From positions 1,785,501 through 1,849,500 of the forward strand of contig NZ_CP150290.1 of the NCBI RefSeq assembly GCF_038051995.1: 64,000 nucleotides of DNA, written 5' to 3'. Below, in pieces: positions 24,901 to 33,508 of this stretch. The notes below the pieces were generated by a model, which ran no database searches, was not told the origin of the DNA, and worked only from the letters and a program-made list of their open reading frames with translations. Each line of letters opens with the position of its first letter. Position 1 is the stretch's first letter. The position numbers were made by a program, and so were the translations under genes. The stretch is from Paenibacillus sp. FSL H8-0537. GTDB lineage: Bacteria; Bacillota; Bacilli; Paenibacillales; Paenibacillaceae.

Positions 24901-26064
24901 ATGTTGAAAATCGAAAGTGAATTAGCGCAAATTGGTTCGCAAAAGGATACGGAAACCGGTGCCGTAAGCTTCCCCGTTTATCAGGCAACGGCTTTCCGCC
25001 ATCCGAAGCTCGGACAAAGTACAGGATTTGATTACGCTCGTACAAAAAGCCCTACCCGCGCCGTATTGGAAGAGGCGGCTGCCAAGCTTGAGTCTGGCGA
25101 TGCTGGCTTCGCCTGCAGCTCTGGCATGGCGGCTTTGCAAACGGTATTCGGCCTGTTTCATCAAGGCGACCATTTAATCGTATCGCTTGATCTGTACGGC
25201 GGCACTTATCGCCTGCTGGAGCGGATTATGTCGAGATATGGGGTTACAGCATCCTATGTGGATACGAACGATATTGATGCGATGAGCGAGCTGTGTACAC
25301 CGAATACGAAGGCGGTACTGATCGAGACGCCAACCAATCCGCTAATGATGATTACCGACATTGAGCGAGTCGCTTCATGGGCGAAGTCCAAAGGGCTGCT
25401 GACGATTGTAGACAATACGCTGCTGACGCCGTTTTTCCAGCGTCCAATTGAGCTGGGGGCAGATGTCGTTGTCCACAGTGCGACCAAATATTTGGGCGGT
25501 CACAATGATGTGCTCGCTGGCCTTATTGTGACGAAGGGACAGGAGCTGTCGCAGGAAATGGCGTTTTTGCATAACTCTATTGGAGCGGTACTTGGGCCGC
25601 AGGATTCATGGCTGTTAATGCGCGGCATGAAAACATTGGCGCTGCGGATGGAGCGTCATGAGTATAATGCAACAAAAATTGCGGGCTACTTGCTTGAGCA
25701 TCCTTCTATTGAAGAGGTTTATTATCCAGCCTTGCCGCATCATCCAGGACATGCAGTGCAGAACCGCCAATCGTCGGGCAATACTGGCATTTTCTCCTTC
25801 CGCGTGAAGGATGCCCGCTACATTGAACCGATTCTGCGCCATATTCAATTGATTGCTTTTGCTGAAAGCTTGGGCGGCGTTGAGTCGCTGATGACCTATC
25901 CGGCCGTGCAGACGCATGCTGATATTCCAGAAGAAATTCGCCGTGCAGTCGGCGTTGATGATAAATTGCTTCGCTTCTCCGTTGGCATTGAGCATGCGGA
26001 TGACCTGATTGCCGATTTGGAGCAGGCGCTTGCCGCAGCTAAGCAAGAGATTGGGGAGGTATAG
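24901..26064 (+). CDS. metI: Cystathionine gamma-synthase / O-acetylhomoserine thiolyase (MetI)
   Basis: This PLP enzyme joins acylated homoserine to cysteine (or sulfide). The 387-residue protein has the pyridoxal lysine in VVHSATKYLGGHND (about residues 193-206), the cofactor-binding SSGMAALQTVF near 76 and the substrate region ESLGGVESLMTYPA near 322. In Bacillus, MetI is the gamma-synthase that precedes MetC. The same arrangement here, directly after metA and 4 nt before metC, supports the call. The ATG has GAAGGAG upstream. Confidence 0.92.
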   Translation: MLKIESELAQIGSQKDTETGAVSFPVYQATAFRHPKLGQSTGFDYARTKSPTRAVLEEAAAKLESGDAGFACSSGMAALQTVFGLFHQGDHLIVSLDLYGGTYRLLERIMSRYGVTASYVDTNDIDAMSELCTPNTKAVLIETPTNPLMMITDIERVASWAKSKGLLTIVDNTLLTPFFQRPIELGADVVVHSATKYLGGHNDVLAGLIVTKGQELSQEMAFLHNSIGAVLGPQDSWLLMRGMKTLALRMERHEYNATKIAGYLLEHPSIEEVYYPALPHHPGHAVQNRQSSGNTGIFSFRVKDARYIEPILRHIQLIAFAESLGGVESLMTYPAVQTHADIPEEIRRAVGVDDKLLRFSVGIEHADDLIADLEQALAAAKQEIGEV

Positions 26065-26068
26065 CAGC

Positions 26069-27241
26069 ATGAGCGACAGACATAACAAAGAGGAATACGC
26101 CAAGCGTCATTTTGCAACGAAATTGCTTCATTTCGAAGGATCATTTGATGAGCAGACGGGTGCATCCAGCACGCCGATTTTCCAGGCATCTACGTTCCAT
26201 CAAAGCGATTTGTCCCAAAATCCGCCTTACGATTACAGCCGCTCCGGCAACCCGACAAGGCAGGCGCTGGAGGACCAAATTGCGCTGCTGGAGGGCGGTA
26301 CGCGGGGCTTTGCCTTTGCATCCGGCATGGCTGCCATTTCAACGACGTTCCTGCTGCTGTCGGCGGGCGACCATGTTATTGTGACTGAGGATGTGTACGG
26401 AGGTACATACCGCCTGCTGACGACGGTGCTTAATCGTCTTGGCATGGAGACGACGTTCGTCGATATGACGGATTTTGAAGCCGTTAAAGCTGCATATAAA
26501 GAGAATACGAAAGCGGTATTTATCGAGACGCCTTCCAACCCGACGCTGAAAATTACCAATATTTCGCAGGTGGCTTCGTGGGCGAAGGAGCATAATCTGC
26601 TGACGATTTTGGACAATACGTTTATGACGCCTTATTATCAGCGTCCGCTTGAGCTTGGTATAGACATTGTTCTGCACAGCGCGACCAAGTTTCTGAGCGG
26701 TCACAGCGACGTGCTCGCTGGTCTTGCTGTCACGGCGGATGAAGAGCTGGGACGCAGGCTGTATCAGCTGCAAAATGGCCTCGGCGCCGTGCTGAGTGCC
26801 CATGAATGCTGGCTGCTTATGCGCGGCATAAAGACGCTGCAAGCGCGTATGGAGCATAGCGAGCGCAGCGCGCGCAAGCTGGCGGAGTGGCTGAATGAAC
26901 ATCCAGAAGTGACGAAGGTTTATTATCCTGGCCTTGCGGATCATCCGGGCCGTGAGGTGCATGAGCAGCAATGCTCCGCCTATGGCGCGGTGGTATCCTT
27001 TGACGTGGGCAGCCGAGAACGGGCGAAAGCGATGCTTGGCCGCGTGAAGCTCCCGCTTGTAGCGGTCAGCCTTGGCGGCGTAGAGAGCATCCTATCGTAT
27101 CCAGCGATGATGTCGCATGCAGCAATGCCGAAGGAAGTCCGACATGAACGTGGTATTACAGATGGCCTCGTACGCTATTCGGTAGGCCTTGAGCATATTG
27201 AAGATTTGCTAGCAGATTTGGATCAGGCTTTGCGCGGCTAA
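26069..27241 (+). CDS. metC: Cystathionine beta-lyase MetC
   Basis: MetC splits cystathionine into homocysteine, pyruvate and ammonia. The 390-residue PLP protein has the Schiff-base lysine in VLHSATKFLSGHSD, the cofactor motif ASGMAAISTTF and ESILSYPAMMSHAAMP near the end. It is a clear paralogue of the preceding MetI. The start is ATG 26069, with GGGGAGG at 26053-26059, only 4 nt after the metI stop; the longer open frame overlaps metI and is not needed. It is the last gene of the met operon, followed by a terminator and a copy of the intergenic repeat. Confidence 0.92.
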   Translation: MSDRHNKEEYAKRHFATKLLHFEGSFDEQTGASSTPIFQASTFHQSDLSQNPPYDYSRSGNPTRQALEDQIALLEGGTRGFAFASGMAAISTTFLLLSAGDHVIVTEDVYGGTYRLLTTVLNRLGMETTFVDMTDFEAVKAAYKENTKAVFIETPSNPTLKITNISQVASWAKEHNLLTILDNTFMTPYYQRPLELGIDIVLHSATKFLSGHSDVLAGLAVTADEELGRRLYQLQNGLGAVLSAHECWLLMRGIKTLQARMEHSERSARKLAEWLNEHPEVTKVYYPGLADHPGREVHEQQCSAYGAVVSFDVGSRERAKAMLGRVKLPLVAVSLGGVESILSYPAMMSHAAMPKEVRHERGITDGLVRYSVGLEHIEDLLADLDQALRG

Positions 27242-27257
27242 CGGCTGTGTAAAGTGG

Positions 27258-27300
27258 AGGAAAAGACGGCTGTCATTGCTGACAAGCCGTGTTTTTCCTT
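27258..27300 (+). terminator. Terminator of the met operon
   Basis: GGAAAAGACGGCT pairs with AGCCGTGTTTTTCC, with a small bulge and an inner GTCA/TGAC pairing, and runs into T residues. Confidence 0.8.
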
Positions 27301-27303
27301 TTT

Positions 27304-27402
27304 AAAATATAGGAAAGGATATGATGTTCCCATCCTTTCTCTATATTTCTCGGAATGAAACGCGCCGCGCCGTCAGAGGACGGCGAAAGCCGTTTCACCT
27401 TG
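27304..27402 (+). repeat. Two-hairpin intergenic repeat, copy 2
   Basis: Stem 1 pairs 27305-27320 with 27332-27348, with a one-nucleotide bulge. Stem 2 contains a perfect CGCCGTC-AGAG-GACGGCG hairpin or, alternatively, CGGC-GAAA-GCCG with a GNRA loop. Apart from small changes it matches copy 1. Confidence 0.85.
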
Positions 27403-27533
27403 GCGGCTGTATTGCCTTTAAACGAAAGATGACGAATTAGTGCTTAGTATGATAAAATTAGCTTATACTTAATTAGTTTGTGAAAAAAAGCGCAACATCA
27501 AAACTACAGCGATAGATAAGGAGGTCTTGCGTA

Positions 27534-28670
27534 ATGGCAACGTTGGACCAGATATTGGATAAGGCCCTGCGGGGTGAGCGAATAAGCTTGGAAGAATGTA
27601 TTATTATGTTCGAATCCGACGAGATTGAGAAAATGGGTAAAGTTGCAAATGAAATTATGCTGCGCAAGCATCCCGAGCCTATAACGACATTCGTTGTGGG
27701 AAGAAACGTCAACTACACGAATGTGTGCGACGTTTATTGCAGGTTCTGCGCCTTTTACCGTGCCCCGGGCTCCAAAGAGGGTTATGTGCTCGATAACGAG
27801 ACGATTATGAACAAAATTCAAGAAACGATTGATGTGAATGGCACGGAAATTTTGATGCAGGGCGGAACGAATCCAGATTTGCCTTTTACTTATTACACGG
27901 ACTTGCTGAAGGAAATCAAGCAGCGCTTCCCAGACATTACGATGCACTCCTTCTCGCCAGCGGAAATTCAGAAGATGAAGGAAGTTTCGGAAGGCTTGTC
28001 GCTGGATGAGGTTGTTCGCCAGCTGCATGAAGCGGGACTGGATTCACTGCCGGGCGGCGGCGCGGAAATTCTTGATGATCGTACTCGCCGTAAAATCAGC
28101 CGCAAAAAGGGCTCCTACACGGACTGGATCGACGTTATGAAATCGGCTCATCGTCATGGCATGAATACGACAGCCACGATGGTATATGGGTTTGGAGAAA
28201 CGATGGAGGAGCGCGCCTTGCACCTGCTGCGCATTCGTGACGTTCAAGACGAGTGTAAAGCGAATGGCTACGACTCCGAAGGGTTTACGGCCTTTATTTC
28301 CTGGCCGTTCCAGCCGGACAATACAAGAATGCCGATGGAGAAAGCGAAGCCAGAGGAGTATTTGAAAATTGTGGCAGTCAGCCGTATTTTCCTCGACAAT
28401 ATTGACAACCTGCAATCATCATGGGTAACGATGGGACCTGATATGGGTAAACTTTCGCTGGCCTATGGCTGCAACGACTTCGGCAGTACGATGATTGAAG
28501 AAAATGTGGTGTCCGCTGCGGGCACGACGCACAAGGTCAACATTGAGCTGATTTTGCAGCTCATTCGTGAAGCGGGCAAGGTTCCGGCGCAGCGCAATAC
28601 GCGCTATGAAATTTTGCGGATGTACAATGAAAGCGATAAGGCTGAGCAGGACTTTGTGATGCAAAATTAG
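27534..28670 (+). CDS. mqnC: Cyclic dehypoxanthinyl futalosine synthase (radical SAM)
   Basis: MqnC is a radical SAM enzyme that cyclises dehypoxanthine futalosine in the alternative menaquinone pathway. The 378-residue protein has the cluster motif CDVYCRFC in NYTNVCDVYCRFCAFYR (about residues 60-76), GGTNPDLPFTYYTDL, LPGGGAEILDDRTRRKIS and FTAFISWPFQPDNTRM, which distinguish MqnC from CofH and MqnE. AAGGAGG lies at 27519-27525. It stands alone here; mqnA, mqnD and mqnE must be elsewhere. It implies that this organism makes menaquinone through futalosine rather than the MenFDHCEB route. Confidence 0.92.
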   Translation: MATLDQILDKALRGERISLEECIIMFESDEIEKMGKVANEIMLRKHPEPITTFVVGRNVNYTNVCDVYCRFCAFYRAPGSKEGYVLDNETIMNKIQETIDVNGTEILMQGGTNPDLPFTYYTDLLKEIKQRFPDITMHSFSPAEIQKMKEVSEGLSLDEVVRQLHEAGLDSLPGGGAEILDDRTRRKISRKKGSYTDWIDVMKSAHRHGMNTTATMVYGFGETMEERALHLLRIRDVQDECKANGYDSEGFTAFISWPFQPDNTRMPMEKAKPEEYLKIVAVSRIFLDNIDNLQSSWVTMGPDMGKLSLAYGCNDFGSTMIEENVVSAAGTTHKVNIELILQLIREAGKVPAQRNTRYEILRMYNESDKAEQDFVMQN

Positions 28671-28713
28671 GCTGTAGCGACTGGCTAATTCGGAACTGTT
28701 TTTGATCATTAAA

Positions 28714-28778
28714 GATAATAACGCTTGTCTCCTATCTTTTCCGTTAAAGGATAGGTAGGGATGAGCGTTTTTGTTATT
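28714..28778 (+). terminator. Terminator after mqnC
   Basis: AATAACGCT near 28717 pairs with AGCGTTTTTGTTATT near 28763, with an inner CTATC/GATAG stem and T residues. Confidence 0.75.
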
Positions 28779-28907
28779 GCCTCTAAAGCAGCGAAATATA
28801 GCTGAAAATGGGTTAGCAGTTTTGTCGAGGAGTAGACGAAATCCAAGAAAATAGATCGGAAAAATAAAATATTATTTCAAATGCCAATTTTCCACACAAA
28901 TAGACTA

Positions 28908-28936
28908 TTCAAACTGTAATCTTCTGTGTTACAATA
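28908..28936 (+). promoter_or_regulatory. Promoter of the FMN-controlled transporter gene
   Basis: TTCAAA (28908-28913) and TACAAT (28931-28936) are 17 nt apart, just ahead of the riboswitch. Confidence 0.55.
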
Positions 28937-28954
28937 CGATTTAATCGAATATGA

Positions 28955-29096
28955 ATCTTCAGGGCAGGGTGCAATTCCCTACCGGCGGTAAGGATGCGTT
29001 CGGAGCATCCAGAGCCCGCGACTCCTGGCTGCTTGCAGCCGGGACTGATCTGGTGAGAATCCAGAGCCGACGGTATAGTCCGGACGGGAGAAGATC
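28955..29096 (+). promoter_or_regulatory. FMN riboswitch (RFN element)
   Basis: All conserved blocks are present: ATCTTCAGGGCAGGGTG, AATTCCCTACCGGCGGTAAG, AGCCCGCGA, GACTGATCTGGTGAGAATCC and GAGCCGACGGTATAGTC, closing with GGGAGAAGAT. FMN binding should reduce expression of the next gene. Confidence 0.97.
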
Positions 29097-29107
29097 AGAA
29101 CCAGCTT

Positions 29108-29183
29108 GTTAAATGACAATCATTTAACAGGTTTGTTGATGATGCCCTTGTCAGATAGCTGACAAGGGCATTGTTTCTTTTTC
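29108..29183 (+). terminator. Expression platform of the FMN riboswitch
   Basis: TGCCCTTGTCA (29143-29153) and TGACAAGGGCA (29160-29170) form a perfect 11-bp terminator with a T-rich tail to 29183. Just before it lies a second perfect hairpin, GTTAAATGA with TCATTTAAC (29108-29128), which may take part in antitermination. Confidence 0.88.
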
Positions 29184-29230
29184 ATAGTAAAAGAAGGTTC
29201 AATTCAAAACTTTCTCAGGAGGTTTTTGAA

Positions 29231-30220
29231 TTGCAGAACACATTAGAGCTGGCTGGCGAGAAGGCGGGCTGGCGAACATCACGAATTGCGGGCATAAACG
29301 GTATATGGTATGTGGCGCTTGGGGCGACACTTTGGGGGCTTGACCCGCTGTTCCGTATTTTATTGCTCAAAAGCTTCACATCGGCGCAAATTGTATTTAT
29401 TGAGCATATTTTGCTCGCATTTTACGCAGTGCCTGTATTGTTTAAATTCCGCCGTACATTAGTCGGCAAGCTGTCGATTGGTGTCATTGGCGCGCTGCTA
29501 TTTGTTTCTTGGGGCGGCTCGGCAGTAGCTACCGTATTATTCACCGCTGCCTTTTCTCATGGCAGCGCCAATGCTGTGCTGCTGCTTCAGAAGCTCCAGC
29601 CGTTATTTGCCATATTGCTCGCCAGAGTTTTGCTGAAGGAAAAGCTGCCACAGAAGTTTTTCGTCTTTTTGCTGGCGGCGCTGGCAGGCACGTATTTGTT
29701 GACCTTCGGATTCGGCTCGCCGCTAGTCGGCCTGCATGATCTTGCTTTGCTCAGTTGCCTGTTTTCGATCATCGCAGCGGCATTGTGGGGCGGTTCGACC
29801 GTCATGGGCAAATATTTGCTGCAAAAGAAATTATCCTTTTCCATTGTGACGTCCCTTAGGTTTCTGCTTGCTTTGCCGCTGCTAAGCGTTATTTTGCTCG
29901 CAAGCGGCGACGCATGGAGCCTGAACGCACAAGGCAGTCAGCTGTCGCTCATTGCCGTAAATTTATTGTTTCAAGCGTTTTTCCCAGGATTAATCAGCAT
30001 GCTGCTGTATTACAAAGGGCTTTCCTCAACTAAAGCTGTATACGCGACGCTTGCCGAGCTTTCCTTCCCTGCTGTTGGCGTATTGATTAACTGGCTCGTA
30101 TTTGGCCAGTCGCTGACGTTAGGGCAGCTTATCGGCTTCCTGCTTATCTGGCTGACGCTATGGCTCATGAGCCGAAGCAGCAATGAACAGGCAGCTCAGC
30201 AACCACAAGCTGCTGCTTAA
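29231..30220 (+). CDS. EamA/DMT transporter under FMN riboswitch control; probable riboflavin importer
   Basis: This 329-residue protein has ten membrane helices in two EamA repeats, with motifs such as SWGGSAVATVLFTAAFSHGS and PGLISMLLYYKGLSSTKAVY. DMT proteins include RibN, a riboflavin transporter known mainly from proteobacteria. An FMN riboswitch directly ahead makes flavin uptake the likely role; Bacillota usually use the unrelated RibU. Whether this is an orthologue of RibN or an independent recruit is open. The start is TTG 29231, which has AGGAGG 8 nt upstream. The longer frame begins inside the terminator T tract and is ruled out. Confidence 0.82.
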   Translation: MQNTLELAGEKAGWRTSRIAGINGIWYVALGATLWGLDPLFRILLLKSFTSAQIVFIEHILLAFYAVPVLFKFRRTLVGKLSIGVIGALLFVSWGGSAVATVLFTAAFSHGSANAVLLLQKLQPLFAILLARVLLKEKLPQKFFVFLLAALAGTYLLTFGFGSPLVGLHDLALLSCLFSIIAAALWGGSTVMGKYLLQKKLSFSIVTSLRFLLALPLLSVILLASGDAWSLNAQGSQLSLIAVNLLFQAFFPGLISMLLYYKGLSSTKAVYATLAELSFPAVGVLINWLVFGQSLTLGQLIGFLLIWLTLWLMSRSSNEQAAQQPQAAA

Positions 30221-30324
30221 ATAGAGGCTTATTCACAGCCCCTTCATTCCCAATGTCTTCATCGTATATCGCTGCTGCGTGCGCCATATACTGTATGAGG
30301 GGAATGAAAGGGGTTGGCTTGTTT

Positions 30325-31254
30325 ATGGAACTGTTTACCGTTACGCTGCCTTCCAAGCTTCAATCAACGGCAGCTGGCTTAGCGGCCTTAATGGCACAAT
30401 ATACGAATGAGGATTTACATATTGAAGCAGCACCCCAGAGTCAGTTGGTGCAGTTCGATTTGGAGTCCGAGGGCACCATTATGTGCCAGTCGGCAACGCC
30501 TTATTTTCAACTGAATGAGCATGGAGAAATACTGTACCACCGCGCTGCCAAAGCGCTCGCTGAATATGTTGTAACCAATTTGGAATCGGAAATGCTCATC
30601 AGCATCATTAAGAAAAAATATCAGGGCGGCCATTCCGCTGACGTCTCTGTTATCGAAAAATATTGCTGCCAGCTGATGCAGGATACTGATCTGGATGGCT
30701 TGAACGCTAAGTTTCTGGATGCGGATAGAAGGCGGCGCAAGCTCAAGGTAGCCGAGGAAATCGAACTGTATTTGAATGAAAATACACGACTTGACCTTGG
30801 CGGCATCGCTACCTTCAGGCTTCATGGGTATCGTCACGAGCTAGGCGACATTGTGGAATACGCTCTGGATGAATATGTGCTCGATAAGCAATATCAGGAG
30901 TTTATTTCGCTGCTTAAATATTTTGTTGGGCTGCAGCAGTCAAAGGTAGCAATGGTTCATTTGGTTCATAGAGGCAACCATGATTTTATGCTGTATAATG
31001 ACAAATTTCAATTGTTCGAGCCGAAGCCGCATTCCGACCGCCTGGTGGCCGAAATGCTGGAAACGGAAATGAACATCGAGGATATGGTTATCAGCTCGCT
31101 GATTGCCGCGTCACCTAAGCAAATTGTCGTTCATACGCAGCATGTCGATATGCAGGTCATTCGAACGATTGAAACGATTTTTGACAACCGGGTGTCGGTG
31201 TGCAGTGATTGTATGTTGTGCTCCCATGCAATGGGGGAATGGAATGATGGTTAA
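30325..31254 (+). CDS. ytxC: YtxC-like sporulation-associated protein
   Basis: This 309-residue soluble protein resembles the YtxC family, whose members are listed as putative sporulation proteins without a known activity. The recognisable part is the C-terminal third, including VHTQHVDMQVIRTIETIFD followed by NRVSVCSDCMLCS, a cysteine cluster. In Bacillus subtilis ytxC lies directly before thrS; here about 6 kb holding a two-component system and an RND pump intervene. The start is ATG 30325, or TTG 30319 with the AAAGGGG site closer. A strong terminator follows. Confidence 0.75.
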   Translation: MELFTVTLPSKLQSTAAGLAALMAQYTNEDLHIEAAPQSQLVQFDLESEGTIMCQSATPYFQLNEHGEILYHRAAKALAEYVVTNLESEMLISIIKKKYQGGHSADVSVIEKYCCQLMQDTDLDGLNAKFLDADRRRRKLKVAEEIELYLNENTRLDLGGIATFRLHGYRHELGDIVEYALDEYVLDKQYQEFISLLKYFVGLQQSKVAMVHLVHRGNHDFMLYNDKFQLFEPKPHSDRLVAEMLETEMNIEDMVISSLIAASPKQIVVHTQHVDMQVIRTIETIFDNRVSVCSDCMLCSHAMGEWNDG

Positions 31255-31264
31255 ACTAGCTGCA

Positions 31265-31292
31265 GGCTCGCCGATATTCGGCGAGTTTTTTA
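31265..31292 (+). terminator. Terminator after ytxC
   Basis: CTCGCCGA-TAT-TCGGCGAG (31267-31285) is a perfect 8-bp hairpin followed by six T. Confidence 0.92.
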
Positions 31293-31307
31293 TTTCAATA
31301 CATAAAT

Positions 31308-31325
31308 AATACAAAATTGTGTATT
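31308..31325. promoter_or_regulatory. Dyad upstream of the RND-associated response regulator
   Basis: AATACA-N6-TGTATT surrounds the core TACAAAATT (31310-31318). The same 9-mer occurs at 33454-33462, upstream of the RND gene, so both may be sites for the adjacent regulator. Confidence 0.4.
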
Positions 31326-31372
31326 ACACTATGACATAGAACTGAACTTCAAATTGGGAAGAAGGAACACGC

Positions 31373-32056
31373 ATGACGACTGTACTCGTAGTGGATGACG
31401 ATCCGCATATCCGGCAGCTGCTCCGTTTGTTTTTGGAAGATGAAGGAATGGACATTATAGAGCAAAGCAATGGCGTAGACGCTTGGGACTACTATAGCAA
31501 TCATCCGGTTGATCTTATTATTCTCGACATTATGATGCCGCAGATGGACGGCTGGGAGCTGTGCAGAAGAGTGCGCGAAGCGGGGGACAAGCCGATAATG
31601 ATGATTACCGCCAAAGGGGAGGCGCCCGAGCGAATTAAGGGCTTTCGGCTGGGCACCGACGATTATATGGTAAAGCCTTTTGATCCGATGGAGCTGGTGA
31701 TGCGGGTGAAGGCGCTGCTGAAGCGGTATCGCATTTCAATCTCACAAATTGTTCGTTTAGGTCAAGTAACACTTGATAAAACGAGCTATCAAATTCGCTA
31801 TAAGGATACAGGCTCAAGTGAATCCATACCGCTTAAGGAATTTGAGCTGCTGTTTTTGCTAGCGAGCTATCCGGGCAAGCTGTTCAAGCGCGATTCATTA
31901 ATTGAGCAAATATGGGGCTACGATTACGAGGGCGACGAGCGGGCTGTGGATACGCATGTTAAGCGTCTGAGAGAGCGTTTTGCCGCGTATGAGCAGGATT
32001 TCAAAATCGTGACGATCTGGGGGCTGGGCTACCGGCTGGAGGTATATCGTGATTAA
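31373..32056 (+). CDS. OmpR-family response regulator paired with an RND pump
   Basis: The 227-residue protein has a receiver domain with the acidic pair DDD at residues 8-10, the phosphorylated aspartate in LIILDIMMPQMDG (Asp52) and lysine 103 in YMVKPFDP. A winged-helix output domain follows (from about 130; GYDYEGDERAVDTHVKRLRE). It overlaps the kinase gene by 8 nt, so the two are translationally coupled. The RND gene follows in the same direction, which suggests that it is the target. The signal is unknown. Confidence 0.93.
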   Translation: MTTVLVVDDDPHIRQLLRLFLEDEGMDIIEQSNGVDAWDYYSNHPVDLIILDIMMPQMDGWELCRRVREAGDKPIMMITAKGEAPERIKGFRLGTDDYMVKPFDPMELVMRVKALLKRYRISISQIVRLGQVTLDKTSYQIRYKDTGSSESIPLKEFELLFLLASYPGKLFKRDSLIEQIWGYDYEGDERAVDTHVKRLRERFAAYEQDFKIVTIWGLGYRLEVYRD

Positions 32057-33425
32057 ATCGCTGTATGTCCGCTTTATTCTTATGTTTGTCGCATCGGTTA
32101 TGGCGAGCGTCATTTTAAGCTTTTTCATGACCCATTTTCTGTTTAGTCATAAGCTTCGAACCTACGTTCAGGACAATTTAATTGTCAGCGGCAAAACGAT
32201 AATTGAATCCTACAAGCAATCGTACCCCAATAATTTGGATGCTTTAATGGAGGGCATAACCGCGCTGCCGATTTTCACCTTTATCGTCTATGACGAACAA
32301 GGCAGACCGCTTCACGCAACCGACAAGGTTGCCGGACATAAGCTGAATGTGGATGGGGAAAATTTGCGCAGCGTGCTCAGTGGCGGCGTTTATCGGGGCG
32401 GGGCGGACAAAGATTATGACCGGCTCGTCGTCGGGCTCCCTTTTCAAATTGAAGGACAAGCTTACGCCTTGTTTATAAAGCCTGAAACGAATGGCGTTGC
32501 CAACCTCGCTTTCGGCTATTTCCGCATGCAGCTTATTCTCGTTCTATTAATTGGCACACTTCTCGTCATCGTGACCTCCCGCTATATGGTGCGTCCTTTG
32601 AAGCATCTAACCTCGGCTACCCGAAAAATGGCGAAAGGCGATTTCAGCATCAGGCTCGCTACGAAACGCAAGGATGAAATCGGCGAGCTGACGGCAAGCT
32701 TTAATCAGATGGCCCAGGAGCTCGATTCACTGGAGCGGGTGAGAAGGCAGTTCGTTTCGGACGTTTCTCATGAAATCCAGTCTCCGCTTACTTCAATTAA
32801 AGGCTTCACTATGGCGCTTAAGCAGAAAAAGCTGGATGAGGAAAGCCGTCTTCGCCTGCTCACCATTATTGAGGAGGAGAGCGACCGCCTATCTCGGCTG
32901 ACACAGGATTTGCTTAAGCTATCCTCGCTTGAGCATGACCAAATTCAGCCGAATATGAGCCAATATCGTTTGGATGAGCAGCTTAAAGATGTCATGATTG
33001 CCAGCGAGCCGCTTTGGTCCACCAAAAGCATTAAGCTCGAATTGGATCTGGAGCCTGTCATTATTTCGGCAGATGAGGATAAGCTGAGCCAGCTTTGGAC
33101 GAATCTGCTGAGCAATGCGATTAAGTTCACAGGGGCTGGGAGCGTCATTGCAATTAGCTTGGCGGCAAGTCAGCATAGCGTGACCGTGTCGGTTGCTGAC
33201 AGCGGAGTGGGCATTCCGGAGGAGGAGCTTCAGCATATTTTCAAGCCCTTTTATAAAATAGATCAAGCCCGCGAGCGTACGGTTGGCGGAAATGGCATCG
33301 GCCTCTCCATTGTTAAGCGGATTGTCGAGCTCCATGCGGGAGAAATCAGGGTAGAGAGTACGATGGCCAAAGGGACCACGATGACAGTCGTACTGCCGCT
33401 CGTTCCTCCAGATAAAACCAATTAG
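32049..33425 (+). CDS. Membrane sensor histidine kinase paired with the RND pump
   Basis: The 458-residue kinase has a membrane helix at residues 10-30, an extracytoplasmic sensor of about 120 residues, a second helix near 155-175 and a HAMP domain. The dimerisation domain has the phosphorylated histidine in SDVSHEIQSPLTSIKGF (note EIQSP rather than the usual ELRTP). The ATPase domain has N, G1 and G2 boxes: NLLSNAIKFT, VADSGVGIPEE and GGNGIGLSIVKRIVE. Translation starts at GTG 32049 inside the regulator gene. About 84 nt separate it from the RND pump gene. Confidence 0.93.
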   Translation: MIKSLYVRFILMFVASVMASVILSFFMTHFLFSHKLRTYVQDNLIVSGKTIIESYKQSYPNNLDALMEGITALPIFTFIVYDEQGRPLHATDKVAGHKLNVDGENLRSVLSGGVYRGGADKDYDRLVVGLPFQIEGQAYALFIKPETNGVANLAFGYFRMQLILVLLIGTLLVIVTSRYMVRPLKHLTSATRKMAKGDFSIRLATKRKDEIGELTASFNQMAQELDSLERVRRQFVSDVSHEIQSPLTSIKGFTMALKQKKLDEESRLRLLTIIEEESDRLSRLTQDLLKLSSLEHDQIQPNMSQYRLDEQLKDVMIASEPLWSTKSIKLELDLEPVIISADEDKLSQLWTNLLSNAIKFTGAGSVIAISLAASQHSVTVSVADSGVGIPEEELQHIFKPFYKIDQARERTVGGNGIGLSIVKRIVELHAGEIRVESTMAKGTTMTVVLPLVPPDKTN

Positions 33426-33508
33426 GGCATACAGCGTACCTGTACATAATTAGTACAAAATTACTCGTTATGATGAAGGAGGTTATACAGCGAGAGGAGA
33501 GAGAGATA

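Noticed and set aside
29171..29230. Upstream extension of the EamA gene
   Set aside because: The start would lie within the T tract of the riboswitch terminator; TTG 29231 has a strong AGGAGG site.
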